NCBI RefSeq assembly: GCF_004210375.1
Contig: NC_134829.1
Span: 25,374,034 to 25,438,033 of the forward strand
Origin: Tachypleus tridentatus
Taxonomy: Eukaryota > Arthropoda > Merostomata > Xiphosura > Limulidae
Reading direction: 5' to 3'
DNA length: 64,000 bases
Numbering within the stretch: position 1 is the first letter of the stretch; each line of letters starts with the position of its first letter. The position numbers and the translations under genes were made by a program. The notes beneath the pieces were generated by a model, which was given only the letters and a program-made list of their open reading frames with translations, did not search any database and had not been told where the DNA came from. Below, one piece after another: positions 28,201 to 43,200 of the stretch.

Positions 28201-31200
28201 AAATGGTATGGTTGTATTCTAAACCTTTTAAGAATTAACTTTGTGTTTTAAATGTTCATGAGGAAGTAAAGGTTCTTTTTATCCCAAATAAATGTGAAAT
28301 TGTAATCATTTTTAGTTTTTGTAGCTGTTCTTATTCATTGTTAGAAAATCCTCATAATGAATTTAGTGTTGTGATTGTAAAAAAGTGCATTATTTGAACT
28401 TTTCAACCTTCTTTTTACATATAGTTTTAGACTAAAGCTTTTTATCTTTTTCTAAAGGTGCATCTTATTCAACACCATTGTACACAATACAACTTGGAAA
28501 CTCTGCAACACTCACCAGTGCAATTCATCAACCATTACAGACTTCTTCAGAAAATCCAGGAAGCATAGCTAATGTCATGCATGCTGATAGTCAATCTGTC
28601 ATTGAGATTCAAGGGGATCACCAGCCTCTTCAGCTTTTAAACACCACGACTGGTTTAGAAGATTTAATGGATGTTGTTACAACATATCGATGTAAATTTT
28701 GCCGATTTTCTTGTGTATGGAAATCAGGGCTTATGTCTCACATTCGTAACTGTCACATAGAGGCAGCCCAGAAGCTTGATAGAAGTCCAAACTCAATTGA
28801 AAAAACAGGTATTTATAACAATGTTTAAAAGCTTTAGTTTTAGCCTTTGTTTGGAGATATATCTCTTCTAATTTCATAAAATTACAAAAGATTTACTTTG
28901 TGTTCTTAAATTATAATCAGAGTTCTTACTACTTAGCACAAAGTATGTAAAACATTTTTAGGTAAAAAGAGTAAGTCACAGATTGGTGAGAATAATAATT
29001 GATTATTTATCATGTATTTGCTGCTCCAGGAAAAGTAGCAAATGACATTTTATATTAATATATAATATCACATTTTATCTCGTAAGAGTTATTGCAGCAA
29101 TAGGTCCAGTTTATATGTACATAGAATGTTGATAGATTTAAGTAGAATATTTTGAGAATGTAGTATTCTCTGAAATAAATCCAACTTTAACATAGATAAA
29201 AATGTAACTTTTGTTTTAGAAAAATTGTGCAATAATGTAATAATCAGAACTAATTTAACAGAACATTGAAATTATCATGTTCTTACATTTGTAGAAGAAA
29301 AATGGTAATGATAAAACAGTGTATATTTGTGTAGTGTCACTTTTGTTTGGTGTTTGAAACAGGCTGAACCTTTATGTTCAATACAGTAAGTGAGGTAGTT
29401 TCTTGTTTTGTATATCATAATACCAACTACTGTTTTATGACATTCAGCAAATAGATGCAAATTATTTTCATCTGTCAGTTATGAAATGAACTGATTTCTT
29501 TTATTTGATAGTCCTTGTACAACCATAGATATTTTTGCATATCCACTTCTTGCTCACATTATTCTGAAATCTATACATTTCATGGCCACCAGCATACCTT
29601 TGAAAAATATAAATATTACTATCATTGAAATGAACCCAAAAATATGTTCTATCCAGTTTTATTTTAACCAGTAACTTTTTGTATCCACTTGTTCATTGCA
29701 GGTTGCTTCTAATGTGCATGTTTTCAACTTGCTTGTTATCTTTTTAAAAAATTACTTAACAAAGGTTATTGTTTTTCTTCACAGTTTCCTTAGTGTTTAT
29801 ATTTATCTGAGCATTTTTTAATGGTCTAGTGTACTATTATTTCTTGAGCACTTGTACTATTTTATCATTTTTGAGTTTCCATTTATTCTACCTCTCTTCT
29901 CTTTTGCTTGTAAATATTCATTCAGTTTTCCAAGTGTCCACACAGCTTTACTTTCTTTATACTTAGCATTATATACAATTTTGTTAATATCTGGTACTTT
30001 TTAACCCCCTCCCCTTCACTGCTGTTTAATGTTAAATATTTGTCACCTATTTGATATGATACTTTAAACAAATTGTAACATTTGTAGTGTTTTTCTCCAT
30101 GATTATTTTGTCATTTTCACAGTTTCACATTTGATTGTGGTTCATTATTAGTAATTAGCAATGTTTTTCATATTATTCTCAAGTACATTATTAGTAATTA
30201 GCAATGTTTTTCATATTATTCTCAAGTACATTATTAGTAATTAGCAATGTTTTTCATATTATTCTCAAGTACATTATTAGTAATTAGCAATGTTTTTCAT
30301 ATTATTCTCAAGTACATTATTAGTAATTAGCAATGTTTTTCATATTATTCTTGGTTCATTATTAGTAATTAGCAATGTTTTTCATATTATTCTTGGTTCA
30401 TTATTAGTAATTAGCAATGTTTTTCATATTATTCTTGGTTCATTATTAGTAATTAGCAATGTTTTCATATTATTCTTGGTTCATTATTAGTAATTAGCAA
30501 TGTTTTCATATTATTCTTGGTTCATTATTAGTAATTAGCAATGTTTTCATATTATTCTTGGTTCATTATTAGTAATTAGCAATGTTTTTCATATTATTCT
30601 TGGTTCATTATTAGTAATTAGCAATGTTTTCATATTATTCTTGGTTCATTATTAGTAATTAGCAATGTTTTCATATTATTCTTGGTTCATTATTAGTAAT
30701 TAGCAATGTTTTTCATATTATTCTTGGTTCATTATTAGTAATTAGCAATGTTTTTCATATTATTCTTGGTTCATTATTAGTAATTAGCAATGTTTTTCAT
30801 ATTATTCTTGGTTCATTATTAGTAATTAGCAATGTTTTTCATATTATTCTTGGTTCATTATTAGTAATTAGCAATGTTTTTCATATTATTCTTGGTTCAT
30901 TATTAGTAATTAGCAATGTTTTCATATTATTCTTGGTTCATTATTAGTAATTAGCAATGTTTTCATATTATTCTTGGTTCATTATTAGTAATTAGCAATG
31001 TTTTCATATTATTCTTGGTTCATTATTAGTAATTAGCAATGTTTTCATATTATTCTTGGTTCATTATTAGTAATTAGCAATGTTTTTCATATTATTCTTG
31101 GTTCATTATTAGTAATTAGCAATGTTTTTCATATTATTCTTGGTTCATTATTAGTAATTAGCAATGTTTTTCATATTATTCTTGGTTCATTATTAGTAAT

Positions 31201-34200
31201 TAGCAATGTTTTTCATATTATTCTTGGTTCATTATTAGTAATTAGCAATGTTTTTCATATTATTCTTGGTTCATTATTAGTAATTAGCAATGTTTTTCAT
31301 ATTATTCTTGGTTCATTATTAGTAATTAGCAATGTTTTTCATATTATTCTCAAGTACATTATTGCTTATTCTTCACAGTTTCATTTTATTTGAATATGTT
31401 CATTTTCACAGTTTGTATCCAATTATAAATGTATTTGATATTACATTTTCTTTTCATGCCAATTCCTTCAGCCAGTTTACAACATTTTTGTAATACCATG
31501 CTCTTAACCTGTTGACTGCCAAGTATTTCAGCTGCTACAGCAGCTCCTACACCAGGTTTTGTTCAGCAAAATTGAGTAATTTTTAAAACAAAGGATATAA
31601 GCAACAAATACTATTATTCCTCTAAGTAGGTCAGATGCATGTATGGTGCTGACATCTAGCGTTGAAGTTAGGTATTATTGAGAATGAATTACTCGTCTGT
31701 GTCACTGTTTTACCGATCGGCTTGGACGAGTTATCTCGTCTACAGCACTGAACAGGTTAAATGCTTCCTTATATGATGTATATGTGTAGTCAGTCTGTGT
31801 AGTAATATTATTTACAATGTAAATAACTCACTATTGATGTTAGATGGAATGTGACTGGTTTTTCTTACATATTCTATACCCTCAATAAACCTTGTTATGT
31901 CAATAATTGCCTGCCCTTTTTCCAAGCTGTCTTTAGTGGTTTGTGTCTAGAATATTTGTTGCATATCTTGTACCAAATTTCTGCCACTAACTTACAACTG
32001 TCAGTTGCTCCTGCTACCCAAGAAATGTAAGTTACTGTATGGATAAAATATCACAATTATTATTCATGTTAACTAGTGGAATTGCAAAGTAATTTTTATG
32101 CATGTAAACTTTTAATATAGAAATAACTTTCAAACAAGATACAGATAAAAATTGTCTTTTTATACAAGTTGTTTGAAAAGTACGTTCAGATACAATCCAG
32201 TGATTGGTTCCCCACTTGTATATTGTAATTGTATCAAAATACCATTTTCACTGACACCTTTTCTTTTTTACTGTATTTGTGTAGTACAAGTTATTATGTA
32301 CAGTAACTGTATACCTATAGCTGTATAAGGTTTTAGATAGTCTTAAATATTCCCAAGTTATTCATTCTCCAATATATATGTATGAAGTAAAGTTTCAGTT
32401 AATAAACCATTTCACCACTATATAATTTTTTAAACTGCTTTTAAATCTTCAGTAATCTTAAATTTCATTGTGATGAATTATTATTATTATTATTCATGTA
32501 TAGAATATCTTGATCTCTAAACATATGTTAATCTAGCAACAAACATGAAAAACTGTAGAATGTTCTGATTTTGTAGTTTTCTATCTCTAATTTATTGTCT
32601 AGCATCAAAGAAAAATTACCCCAAAACATCTGCTCCTGAGAGTAGTGAAACATGTGAAAGTTCAGTCCAACTGGAAAGAGAAATCTCAGCTGACCATCAG
32701 GACGATGAAGCAACTGTATTTTATGGGCATGTAAAAGAAGAGGCAGACCTCACCAGCTCTTCTAGTCAGTATCAAGATGTGGGTACTCAAGCTGCTCAAG
32801 AAAAACATATTTTTCTTTGTGGCCATTGCAGCAGGGGGTTTGATACACTAGAAGGGTGTAAGGATCATATGATTAAGGTAATGTTCTGGTATAATACTTT
32901 GTAAATATTTATAGTACAGTAATTTTTAAGCTGAGATGTTGAGAAAGGGTTTCATTTCACAAAGTCAAGGATTGAATGACTACTATTAGGATGAAATTGC
33001 AAGTGTAAGACTGTGACAATTGTAAATCGCCACCTAGATACAGACTAAATTCTTTCTTCAGTACAGTGATTCAATATAGCCTTTTCCCGGTTTTGTTTTT
33101 TACACAGGTTAATTTTCCTTCCTAAAATAGTTATAATTTTATGCCCTCAAAATAGAGATAAGATCCATCAGAAAAGACAAGTTGCATTTTTTTTTACCAA
33201 CAGGTTCATCCTTTTGACTTTTGTTTCTACACTTAATAACACCTTTTTGTTATCAGTTTGTGCTTCAAAGTTAAGAAAGAATATGTTTAATTTAAACAGT
33301 ATTTAGAAATTATAAGTGTTTTTGGTATGCTTACCTGTAAGATAAAGTAAGATGTGTGTAGAATATGTATACAAACCTCACATTTGAAGTGAGACATTAA
33401 TGAAAGATCTTGACAGGATTGTAGTTAGAGAAGCAGGCTATCAACATGTTAATGATTCATGTACGTAATTATACCAGTATACATTGTTTTCTTTTCATGT
33501 ATTTAGTTGATACATAATTTTGGTAGTTTGAGAGCTATTCAACTTGCTAATGGGATGTAATTAATTCTTTGGGGAAAACAAAGATGCTTACATGTATTGA
33601 AAACTAAACCATCCTTATATTATGTATAAAACTCGTATGGGACAAGGACTACCACCCTCTAGTATACCCTAACCTCACATTTCATAGCTAACTGAAATAA
33701 ATCAAATTTGACCAGAAAAGTGCAGTCGAGGTAATCAAATGCTGATAAGTTCCTTTGTGAGCCAATCAAAAATAAAATCATTCATGAATTGAATTTGTGG
33801 CATATTCATAAAATAATTACTGGTAAAAATAGGTGAGATTAACAACTTGTAAATAAAATCCATTTTGATAGCACTACAGTCCCAACAATAGCTTTTATGC
33901 CATGTTGCTTAGCAACAAAAGTATAACCTAGTATCATTGTATAAAATGTATATACAACAAAACTGGCAAAATATTTGTTGATTTCCTAACTTATAAGCTT
34001 CATTTATTAAAGATGTTTGTTTTTTATTAAAAACGTTTGTGATATAACAAATAATTACTTAATTCAGAAATTATTTAAATGTCAAAGTGAGTCTATTTTT
34101 ACTTTCATAATAAATTTTATTTACTTGGCTAGGTGATCCCATTCTATGTCTTTACTTTAGGCTTGTTTTACCAACACTCACTACACAGTACCCACCCCTA

Positions 34201-37200
34201 TCACTAAAATTACAGTGGGCAGACAGTAATCAAACTGTTCTATCTAAATAAATGCATTTTGGCTTTTATGACACCTGTTTTGAGAAGTCGTGTGATGTGA
34301 CACAACACATTCTGGCTTTTATATAGGTTTATATTAATTTACTCATTTGAATACTGACTATATTCAGAACAAGAAAACCAATTTTTCTTTCATTGTAATT
34401 TAGTTCTGTGAACTAGTTTGTGATATTTTCTCTTATAAGAGATCAGCAGACAAAATAAATTAAAACATTTGTTAAGAGAGAAAATAGATTATTAAAGGTA
34501 CATTATTATTTAACTAAATGATAAATTAAGGTACTTTCAGAAATGCCAAGTAACAAAATGAATATTAATTAAAAATTGATAACTTATCTTTGGTTTAATG
34601 GATATTTTTATTTTGCTTCTTGACAGTTCTTGCAATTTGCAAATTTATTTATTTGAAGATTCACACAAGTTATCAGACTTGTTCCCTTGTTAAAGTTTAC
34701 AGTAAGGTATTTATAATTTGTGATTGTTTCTCTTTACTGTTTAGGACCATAAACTAAAGCTAAATGATACAGAATCTTCTCAGACTGAAAAAACGACAGG
34801 TCGAAAGAAAGGAAGGGATTGGAGTTTTCTAGCTGATGATAATTATGAAAATCTGACTTTAGAACCTGGAAAACCGGCATCAGGCAGGAAGAGAATTAGC
34901 ACATCGAAAATTCTAGATGACAAGTTTTTCTTTGAAGTCCCTAGAAAACAGATTCAAAGAGATGATTATAAACAGAAAAAATTTAAGTAAGGGTTTGTTT
35001 GTTCTTTAATTGTGTGTGAGTAGCGTAATAAAGTTGAATTTCTGTTATACATATGAATTACGTTTGTCTACCAAGTTTTGAGATTTTGTTTGAGATTTGG
35101 TACCTACTTTGTGTTACCATTGGCATGAAATTGTGATGAAGGCGACATTGGTTTTGATTTTAGCATCCAAATTGTTCCAATTTATAACATTAATAAAGTA
35201 TTATTACTAATATTTCAATTTGTGCTGTTATACCATTTAAGCCTATATTTTAGGTGAGTTAATTTTGTCATTTGATTGGTTAAAAATTGTGCCATGGTGT
35301 AATGATTATTTTGTGGCACCAGTTTTGGCATTTATGTTGTTTTTATTATAGGAAAATTAGTTGATTAGAAAGCAGAAAGTTCTAATGAATAAATTTTAAC
35401 ATTTTATTTCAAGGAAATAAGACAATATGATTAAAAAAAAAAAAGACTTTAATGAGAATATTAATTAATTTCTACAGTAGGGGTTCCAAAATTTATTCCA
35501 GTGTGTTCATGATGGACTCATAGAACTTGTATATCTCATAAAAAATACTTTGAACATGTTGTTCCAGGCTTTTTCATGTACACTACATGTAAATATCAGA
35601 AGATTATAGTAAAGGTTTACTGAAGAGAGAATGGTTTGTGAATAACTGAACAAATACAAATGTGTCAGTCCACAGGGGTAAGAGAAGGTATTTGCTGAAA
35701 AAAAGATTCACCCACTAACATAAGGACCTGTTTGTAGTTCTGTGTAATAAGAATCTGTTTTTACTTTGTGTTTAACAGGTGCAATGAAAAAGGTTGTGGC
35801 TATCGATTTATATCTGAAGCCAACCTTCAGTATCATATACGATGCCATTCAACTGTTGATAAGCCCTTTTGTTGTCCAGAATGTAGTCTCCTGATTGACC
35901 ATTGGCGTGGGCTTAGCATGCATCTCTGGAGGTTCCATTCAGTGGACATAGATTTACACACATGTCCAACATGTGGTTACAAAACTTACAGCCACTTCAA
36001 GTTGGATAATCACATGGTAATTAATATTTTAATGGCTGTCCAGTATTTAATGTATATGAGTAAGGTGTGTCAAGAATTTTGTGTATGAATCCTCACGACT
36101 AACATGTTGAATAAATTATTAAAGCAAGTTTGATGATAATTTGATAATTTAACATATTATTCTTAACATTTAGTGGGAATAAACTAACTACAGATATAAG
36201 TTAACATCTTTAATACAAAAGGATTGGCTGAACTTTAACCCTTTCAGTACTGTTAGGTTACGTTTGTCTTTATTCCAGTTTATGGTCGTGTAGGACTCGT
36301 GGAACCTGTATATCCCATAAAAATACTTTGAACATGTTGTTCCAGTCCTTTTCATGTACATACATTGTTTATACATACTTGTATCATTTCTTTCTATTCT
36401 AAGAAAATGAAAGTCGTACTGGAAGGGTTGAAGCTAGTGGGTAAAACTTGTTTAACCTACACAGTGAAAATGAAATAAAATCATTAGAACACAAAGCAAT
36501 AAGAAAAAAAAAAAGTATCAGTTTTTAAGGAAATTACTGCAAAATTAGATTTACACTAACTTTTAGAATTTTAAACTTGTGAGCATGAGAGGTGTCTTAT
36601 TCTGTACGGTTTCATTCTGACACTTTTTCTATATCATTAGAGTTTATTTCAATTTTCTGTTCCTTCTTGTTTTATTTTGCTGGTCCCAGCATCAAAGTAT
36701 GTGTCATTGAGGTAAATAATTGTACTGACTGGCAAGTAATTTTTTTACAACAGGAGTTGCAATATTCTTTAAAAATTTACATTTTTTAACTCATGCTTTT
36801 TGTAATTTTCATTTTCAATATTCTGCTTTACATATTGTATCAAAAAGTTAATTTCTGGTCAATATCACTTAAGTGGCTAATGCTTAACATTTGACACCAC
36901 AGACATGCACAGTGATTAGTGGAATATTGCTTGTCTCTGAAGCGAAACATTTGCATACCTACCAATAAGAAGAACAAAGTTTTCCAACTAATTACCAAAA
37001 GAGCAAGTCCAAACTGTTGACCATTTAAATTGAAATGTCATGGTAAGAAAATAGTGTAAATATGTGATTTGTTTTGAAACACTGAACAAACAAATTTTTA
37101 AGCTACTTATTTACTGAGCTATATTCAAAATTTTAATACTGTATTTCTTTTTATAACATTGTCATTATTCAGATAAAGCATAATTTTACAGCATTCAGAT

Positions 37201-40200
37201 TGTGTTTACCATTTCTTTACTCTACAATTCTGAGTGAAATGGAAACATAAAAGGATTTACCAGGAAAATTTTTTCAAAACATCATTTATAAAATGAAATA
37301 ACCAGAAAAAAACAAAACTCATTTAAGGAACATTCTGCTTGTGCTGTATCTTTCATAGGACCATAGAACAAAGATTGAAACAGTGTAAAAATGCAACTAG
37401 ATCAACATATCCAAATAAATCAGCCTTTGTCGAACATGACTATAAAACAGGATGTATCACAAACTGAGATCAGCATAGGATTTTAGAGAAAACTTGTTAC
37501 TGGAAAGAAAGAAAATTCAATCTATCTGAATGGTACTACACCAACTGAACTCAGTAGGTACACCATCTTCAATAAACTTTGTATATAATATGATAATACT
37601 GTGGCCCTGTAGACAACACCCATCAATTATTGCATCTGTTCTCTTCATACACAGCCACAATATCCTTCATCCCTCTTGCCATGAGTTACATTCAGAATTT
37701 AATTAAAATGCTATATTATCAGTATTCAAATAAACTTGACTTCAAAACTTAGATAATAAATCCAATTTAAATATTATACAAATTTTAAACTTGTAATTTT
37801 ATAATGAAATGTTTAAATAAATCCTCAGTCTCCTTTTATGAGAATTGTGGCATTTGATGTCAAGGTCTTGTTTGTTTTCTAACTTATTTAATACTCCTCT
37901 CAGAAGTATGGAGTTTAATGTAACTTGCTCACTTTAATATACATATTACTAAGATGGATGGAAATGGTCCATTTGGAATATTGTGTATTCTAAAAAACAG
38001 TACATTTTGTTTGTCTTACCACATCTTGCATAGTTCTAAGAAATTAATATGAGTTGAAAGTAAAAAGAGAAACACAATGTCTACCACAAACAATACCAAG
38101 ACAACCTTTCATAAGTTGATTTCAATTGATATTTTCAGTTTTATTGATGCTATGCCTCTTCTTTCTGATATTAGTGTTTGTCAGTTCTAGATACGTATAC
38201 TCACACAAACTTTTTACTGTATGTTACCAATTGTAACGTTTGTGGAAATAGACATTCTGAAAATGTATTTTTTTGTTCAAGTCTAAAAATCTGGATATTT
38301 ATGAAAACTTCTTTCTTTGATGATATACATGTTCATTAACACTCCTACAAAAAATGGTGCCTAATAGGCCCCAGAGCAACTTGAAAGGTTATTAATATTA
38401 GGCTAATAATTTTGTATTTAAATTAAATTTCCATTTCATTTAATGAAATGAAATCAAATGAGTAATTTCATTTAAATACAAATTTACATTTGTTTGTTTG
38501 TTTGTTTTTTTTTTTTTTTTGGGGAGGCTTGTCTGAATGCAGAATAATTTTCATGTTATGATTAACAATACTTTTCTTCATCTCAAAATCTCCAATTTTA
38601 TTTGCATAATTTCTAAAACCTCCTAAATATATTTCAAATGTTTTTTTTCAGTAAAATGTTAATATTTTTTCTTATTTTCTCTACTGCAACTCAACACAAG
38701 GTTGGTCAATTTGACAAACCTTGTAACCATAAGAGAAAAAGAAATAAATAGAAATTACCCTCTCCTTCATTCTAAAATTATTTTAAATTGTAACATGAAA
38801 CTACATTCATTTATCCTAAGTAGGATTAAACTTGTAAGAGTATACATCCATTTATATTTAAATTTTATTGTCTTACTGCCCTTTGAACCATGTCTAACTA
38901 ATGCTGTTCATGCCAACGTAAGTGGTAAATCACTTGAGGAATGTGAAATGTGCTACTGAATTACATTCTCTGTGAGCTACTGTGAGTAATGAAACATTTT
39001 TATTATATTATAATTTATTTTACCTAATCTAACTTTAACTAAATAGATTCCTATTTTTACATTTTAGTTACTTTTATAATAATAAATAAAGAATACACAT
39101 GCAAAATAAATGATAAAGGTTCTTACCTGTCTCTTTTGTTTTTACGTGGCCTGTCGATGACATTTAACCCTATTTTTAATATATATTTATATACATATTT
39201 ATGTTAGTAATGTACTAAATAATTTTTATTTAGTTAAATAATGCACCAACAAAGAAAGAATAACAACATGCAACAAGCAGGCAACTTCCAATGACAATCA
39301 CAATTTTTCTGGCTTTCTAACTACGTGACAAGAGCTGTTACAAGTTCATCAAAGTTAGTTGTTATTTTCCCATGGGAAAGAAGTTTGTACTAATAAAGAA
39401 AATGACAATTCTTTGTTCAGAATAAAAACTGTAAAACAATATGTCATTTGACAGATGAAAACCTTAGTTTTCTATTCATTATAAGTAATATAGTATTAAA
39501 TATCAGAGAGAACTACCAAATCTGAAAAGAATGGATGTGACAGGTGGATGAGGCAAGATGGGCCTGATATTCTATTTAATGTTCCTGTAACCAAACAGTA
39601 TTGAAGGCTATAAAAATTATAGTTTCTGTAAGAAGTTACAACTTTATAGTGAATAAATTATATTAACTTTAATATTTCTTGGAAGAGTGGTGAATAAATT
39701 AAGTGAAGGGATGCTTAGAGGAAAAATGTTATACTTCTCACACTAGAGGAAATTCAGGATTTAAAAACAAAAATCCCCTTCTAAAATTAAGACCTTGAAA
39801 TGTACATACTATTAAAATATGGATTATCAGCTACAAGTTTATGCTATACTAATTGGTTTAACATAAAAAGTAGTTTAATTAAATTTTGAAAATAATTCAC
39901 TAAACACCTTGTGACATGCACAGTAAAGGATGTCCATAGTGAAAGAGTTAACACTCCTACGAAAAGTGGGGCCTAATAGGCCACAGAGCAACTTGAAAGG
40001 TTATTAATATTAGGCTAATAAATTTGTATTTAAATGAAATTTCCATTTCATTTGATTTCATTTCATTAAAAAAAAGATTCGGTATATTGACAATCAAATT
40101 TTTATTACAAATACATCACCAAAAATTTTGGTTTTTCGTATGTAAAAGGTTTGTAATGTGTACTGAAAGTCTGCCACATTTTGTGAAAATACAACTGCTA

Positions 40201-43200
40201 TGTTGAAAATTAGTAGTATCGAAACCATAACATGTACAAAGAGGTTATGTGATTAGTCAATCCGACTGAATCTCTATTAAGAGAGTTAATAGCAATGCCT
40301 CATATGTAGGTTGTATTCCTTTTAAAACCAGTTAGAGACATTTTTCTGATATTTTTTTTCAAATGTTTATATTAATGTCTTTGAAAGTTTTTACTTATGA
40401 AAATATTTAATGGAGTATTCATTAACTATTTGCACCTGACTATTTCAGTTGTCAACCATCTTACTGAGGTGTATTTATTTAGCTGAAACTAATTTGAATG
40501 AAAAGTGTTCAGGTGCTTTGGTTTTAGTTTACAGTTAGATAATTCTATTGAACTTTTTTTTTCCAGCGTATCCATAGTGAGCGAAGGGACTTCATGTGCA
40601 CCACCTGTGGAAAGTCTTTCAAACAACTTAGTCAGCTTCGTAACCATCATGTTATACACCTAGACAAAAAGTCCATCACAGAAAAAAGATGGTACAGTCA
40701 ACAAACCTGTGATATCTGTCAACGGACTTTCTCTGACTCCAAATGTCTAAGGAAGCACCAACAAACAGTCCATAGTAAAGTGAAGCCCTATGTTTGTCAC
40801 TTCTGTGGTCATTCCAGTGCTCGTAAAGCTATGTTGCAGTTGCACATGCGGCAACACACGGGTGAGAAACCTTTCCTGTGTGAAATCTGTGAATTCCAGA
40901 CATGTGATCATAATTCTCTTCGGCGTCATCGCATGAGACACACAGGAGACAAGCCTTACAAGTGTCCCCATTGTCCATATGCTTGTATTCAGGTAACTTA
41001 AAAGATGTTTCTTAGTTGCTAAACTTTGTTAGTGTATCATAACAAGTACAAATTGATCGTGTAATTGGTCATTTTGAGTGATATCTAATGTGTATTAAAA
41101 CATTGTGACACACTTGTTTTTAGTATGAAAATTTATGTATTCAAGACTTGCATCATAGTTGACTTGTTTGTATTTGTTGTGATGAGAATGACTAAACAAA
41201 CACAAAATTTGTCAGTATTCATATGAAAATTATGATTATTTAGAACAGAAGTTACATTTTTGTTTCATTTTGGATGCTACTAAAACTTTTATTTTAAACA
41301 ATTAAAGATATATTTCCCCTCCCCCAGCTAATAAACTGTCTAGAAAATAATGTAGAGCTGACTGATTTACAATTGTAAAACAATTTACAACTTTTTTTTT
41401 CTTAACCTTGAACTGTTATTCCTCTGATAGACTTGACACTCTTGCTACAGGTGGGTCAAAGTGCATGTTGTAGCTTTTTTACAGTATTACATTAAAAATT
41501 GAATTAAACTGCTTTATTATCAATGAATATAATAAAAAATAAAATCCAGTGAAATTGAATTTTAATGTATGTTTTAAGCTCTTAATTTGAAAAGAAAGTG
41601 TTTAAATAAATGCTCAGTCTTCCCTCAATTCACTTTGAGTATTAAGTTTACTTAAAATTATTGTTTCATGTTATTGTAATGAATGTCATGTTTCAACAAT
41701 GTTTTCAGCAAGAGGAGACATTACTTATTTTCGTTATGTACATAACTTTTATACTCGTTAAGATGTTTCAAATTATGTTTAGTTTGACCAAATAGAATTT
41801 TATTGTGCATTTTAATGATTTTACTATTTTTTTCTTTTTACTGGTTGTTTGGTGCTTTGTGCCAATAAATGCTAAACAACCAACCAATCAGCTTTCCTCT
41901 TTCTCTGCTCATTTTATCTGATTTTTGAAATCTATCCAAAACCTGTTGTTCATCACTTTTTGAACAACAAGGATTAACTGACATAAAGAAGCAACCTCTT
42001 TCCCGTGTGACACTAAAGTGTACCTTGAAGACAAAGCACCACTGTGTACCACTTCTAACACACTGATGTATTCACCATCATTAGTTCTGAACCATACTTC
42101 ATAAAATTTAAAGAAACAACTCCCTGTTTCTTGATAGGTATTCTATTCTTGTACAACATCAGTGGCTGATAGCCTTTTTTTTTTTTCCTTTCTGGCATAA
42201 TACTGAATTATTATTATTATTATTATGCACATAATAACTCAACCATATGTGTATGGGAGCATATTTCATCATTAAAAAAATTCTCTCATCCGAGGTCTAT
42301 GTATATTATCTATATATAAAAATTATTTAAAAGTTGCCAAAGCAACTTCAGTTGATTGTGTAAAGAACATCATGCTTTTGTTAGTTCAATACACAATAAT
42401 ATATGGCTTGCTCGAAATTCCTTATGATATCAATAACTGATAAAGTGTTGTTTGAAGAAAATCTTTTGCATTCAGGACTTAAGTTTTATGTTAACAACAA
42501 TATACTGTAGTGAGTATATTTGTACTTTTTTCTTTCCCTCACCAAATTTGATTTTTGTTTAGAATTTTGAACAGAGAATAGAAATTAAACACAAGTTAAC
42601 GAAGTTTGTGAACAAATGTATATATGTATGTGTAGGAAAAAAAATTCACTACATTATATATTTGAACATGAAATTCTTTTCACTTACAGTGAAGTGACAG
42701 CTAATATATTTTCAAAATCTTTAGTAGAAACAACTGGTAACTTTTTTCTTTATGAAATATATACACATCTTCAGTTTAAGTATAGTTGAATCGTGTTTTG
42801 TCAAGTGTCTAAACTTTGATACCAAGAAATTAACAAATTTTTTGTAAAAGAAAAATATTGGTCCTTTTTAACATCTAATAAGTAGCCGTATTATTTTTAG
42901 AAATTCTGTGTAGTTTTTAACTTGTAAGAGGGTCAGTCAGTATCAAAATGAAGTTATTTGTTATGTATACAATGTGATTGCATTAATCAAATAACATAAA
43001 CCCATAACATGAGGTGTAATTTTAAAATGCACACCTTAAAAACATGCATGACAGAAAAATATCTAAATACACACTAAGTTGATAATTCTAATTTTTTTTG
43101 TTGTATAATAAAAGAATTCCTTTCAAAACATTTCGAAATAAGTAAAGCAGATCTCAGGTCGTTGAACTGCACTGTTGTTTCGAGGTATTTATCAACTAGC

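Noticed and set aside
30290-30490. Open reading frame with 14-residue repeats
   Set aside because: It is a by-product of the 42-bp minisatellite unit being divisible by three; it breaks where the unit changes to 41 or 43 bp.
30138-31366. CRISPR array
   Set aside because: Units are contiguous with no unique spacers, and the genome is eukaryotic with spliced genes.
40747-40971. Minus-strand open frame over exon 7
   Set aside because: It is the complement of the well-supported zinc-finger coding exon.
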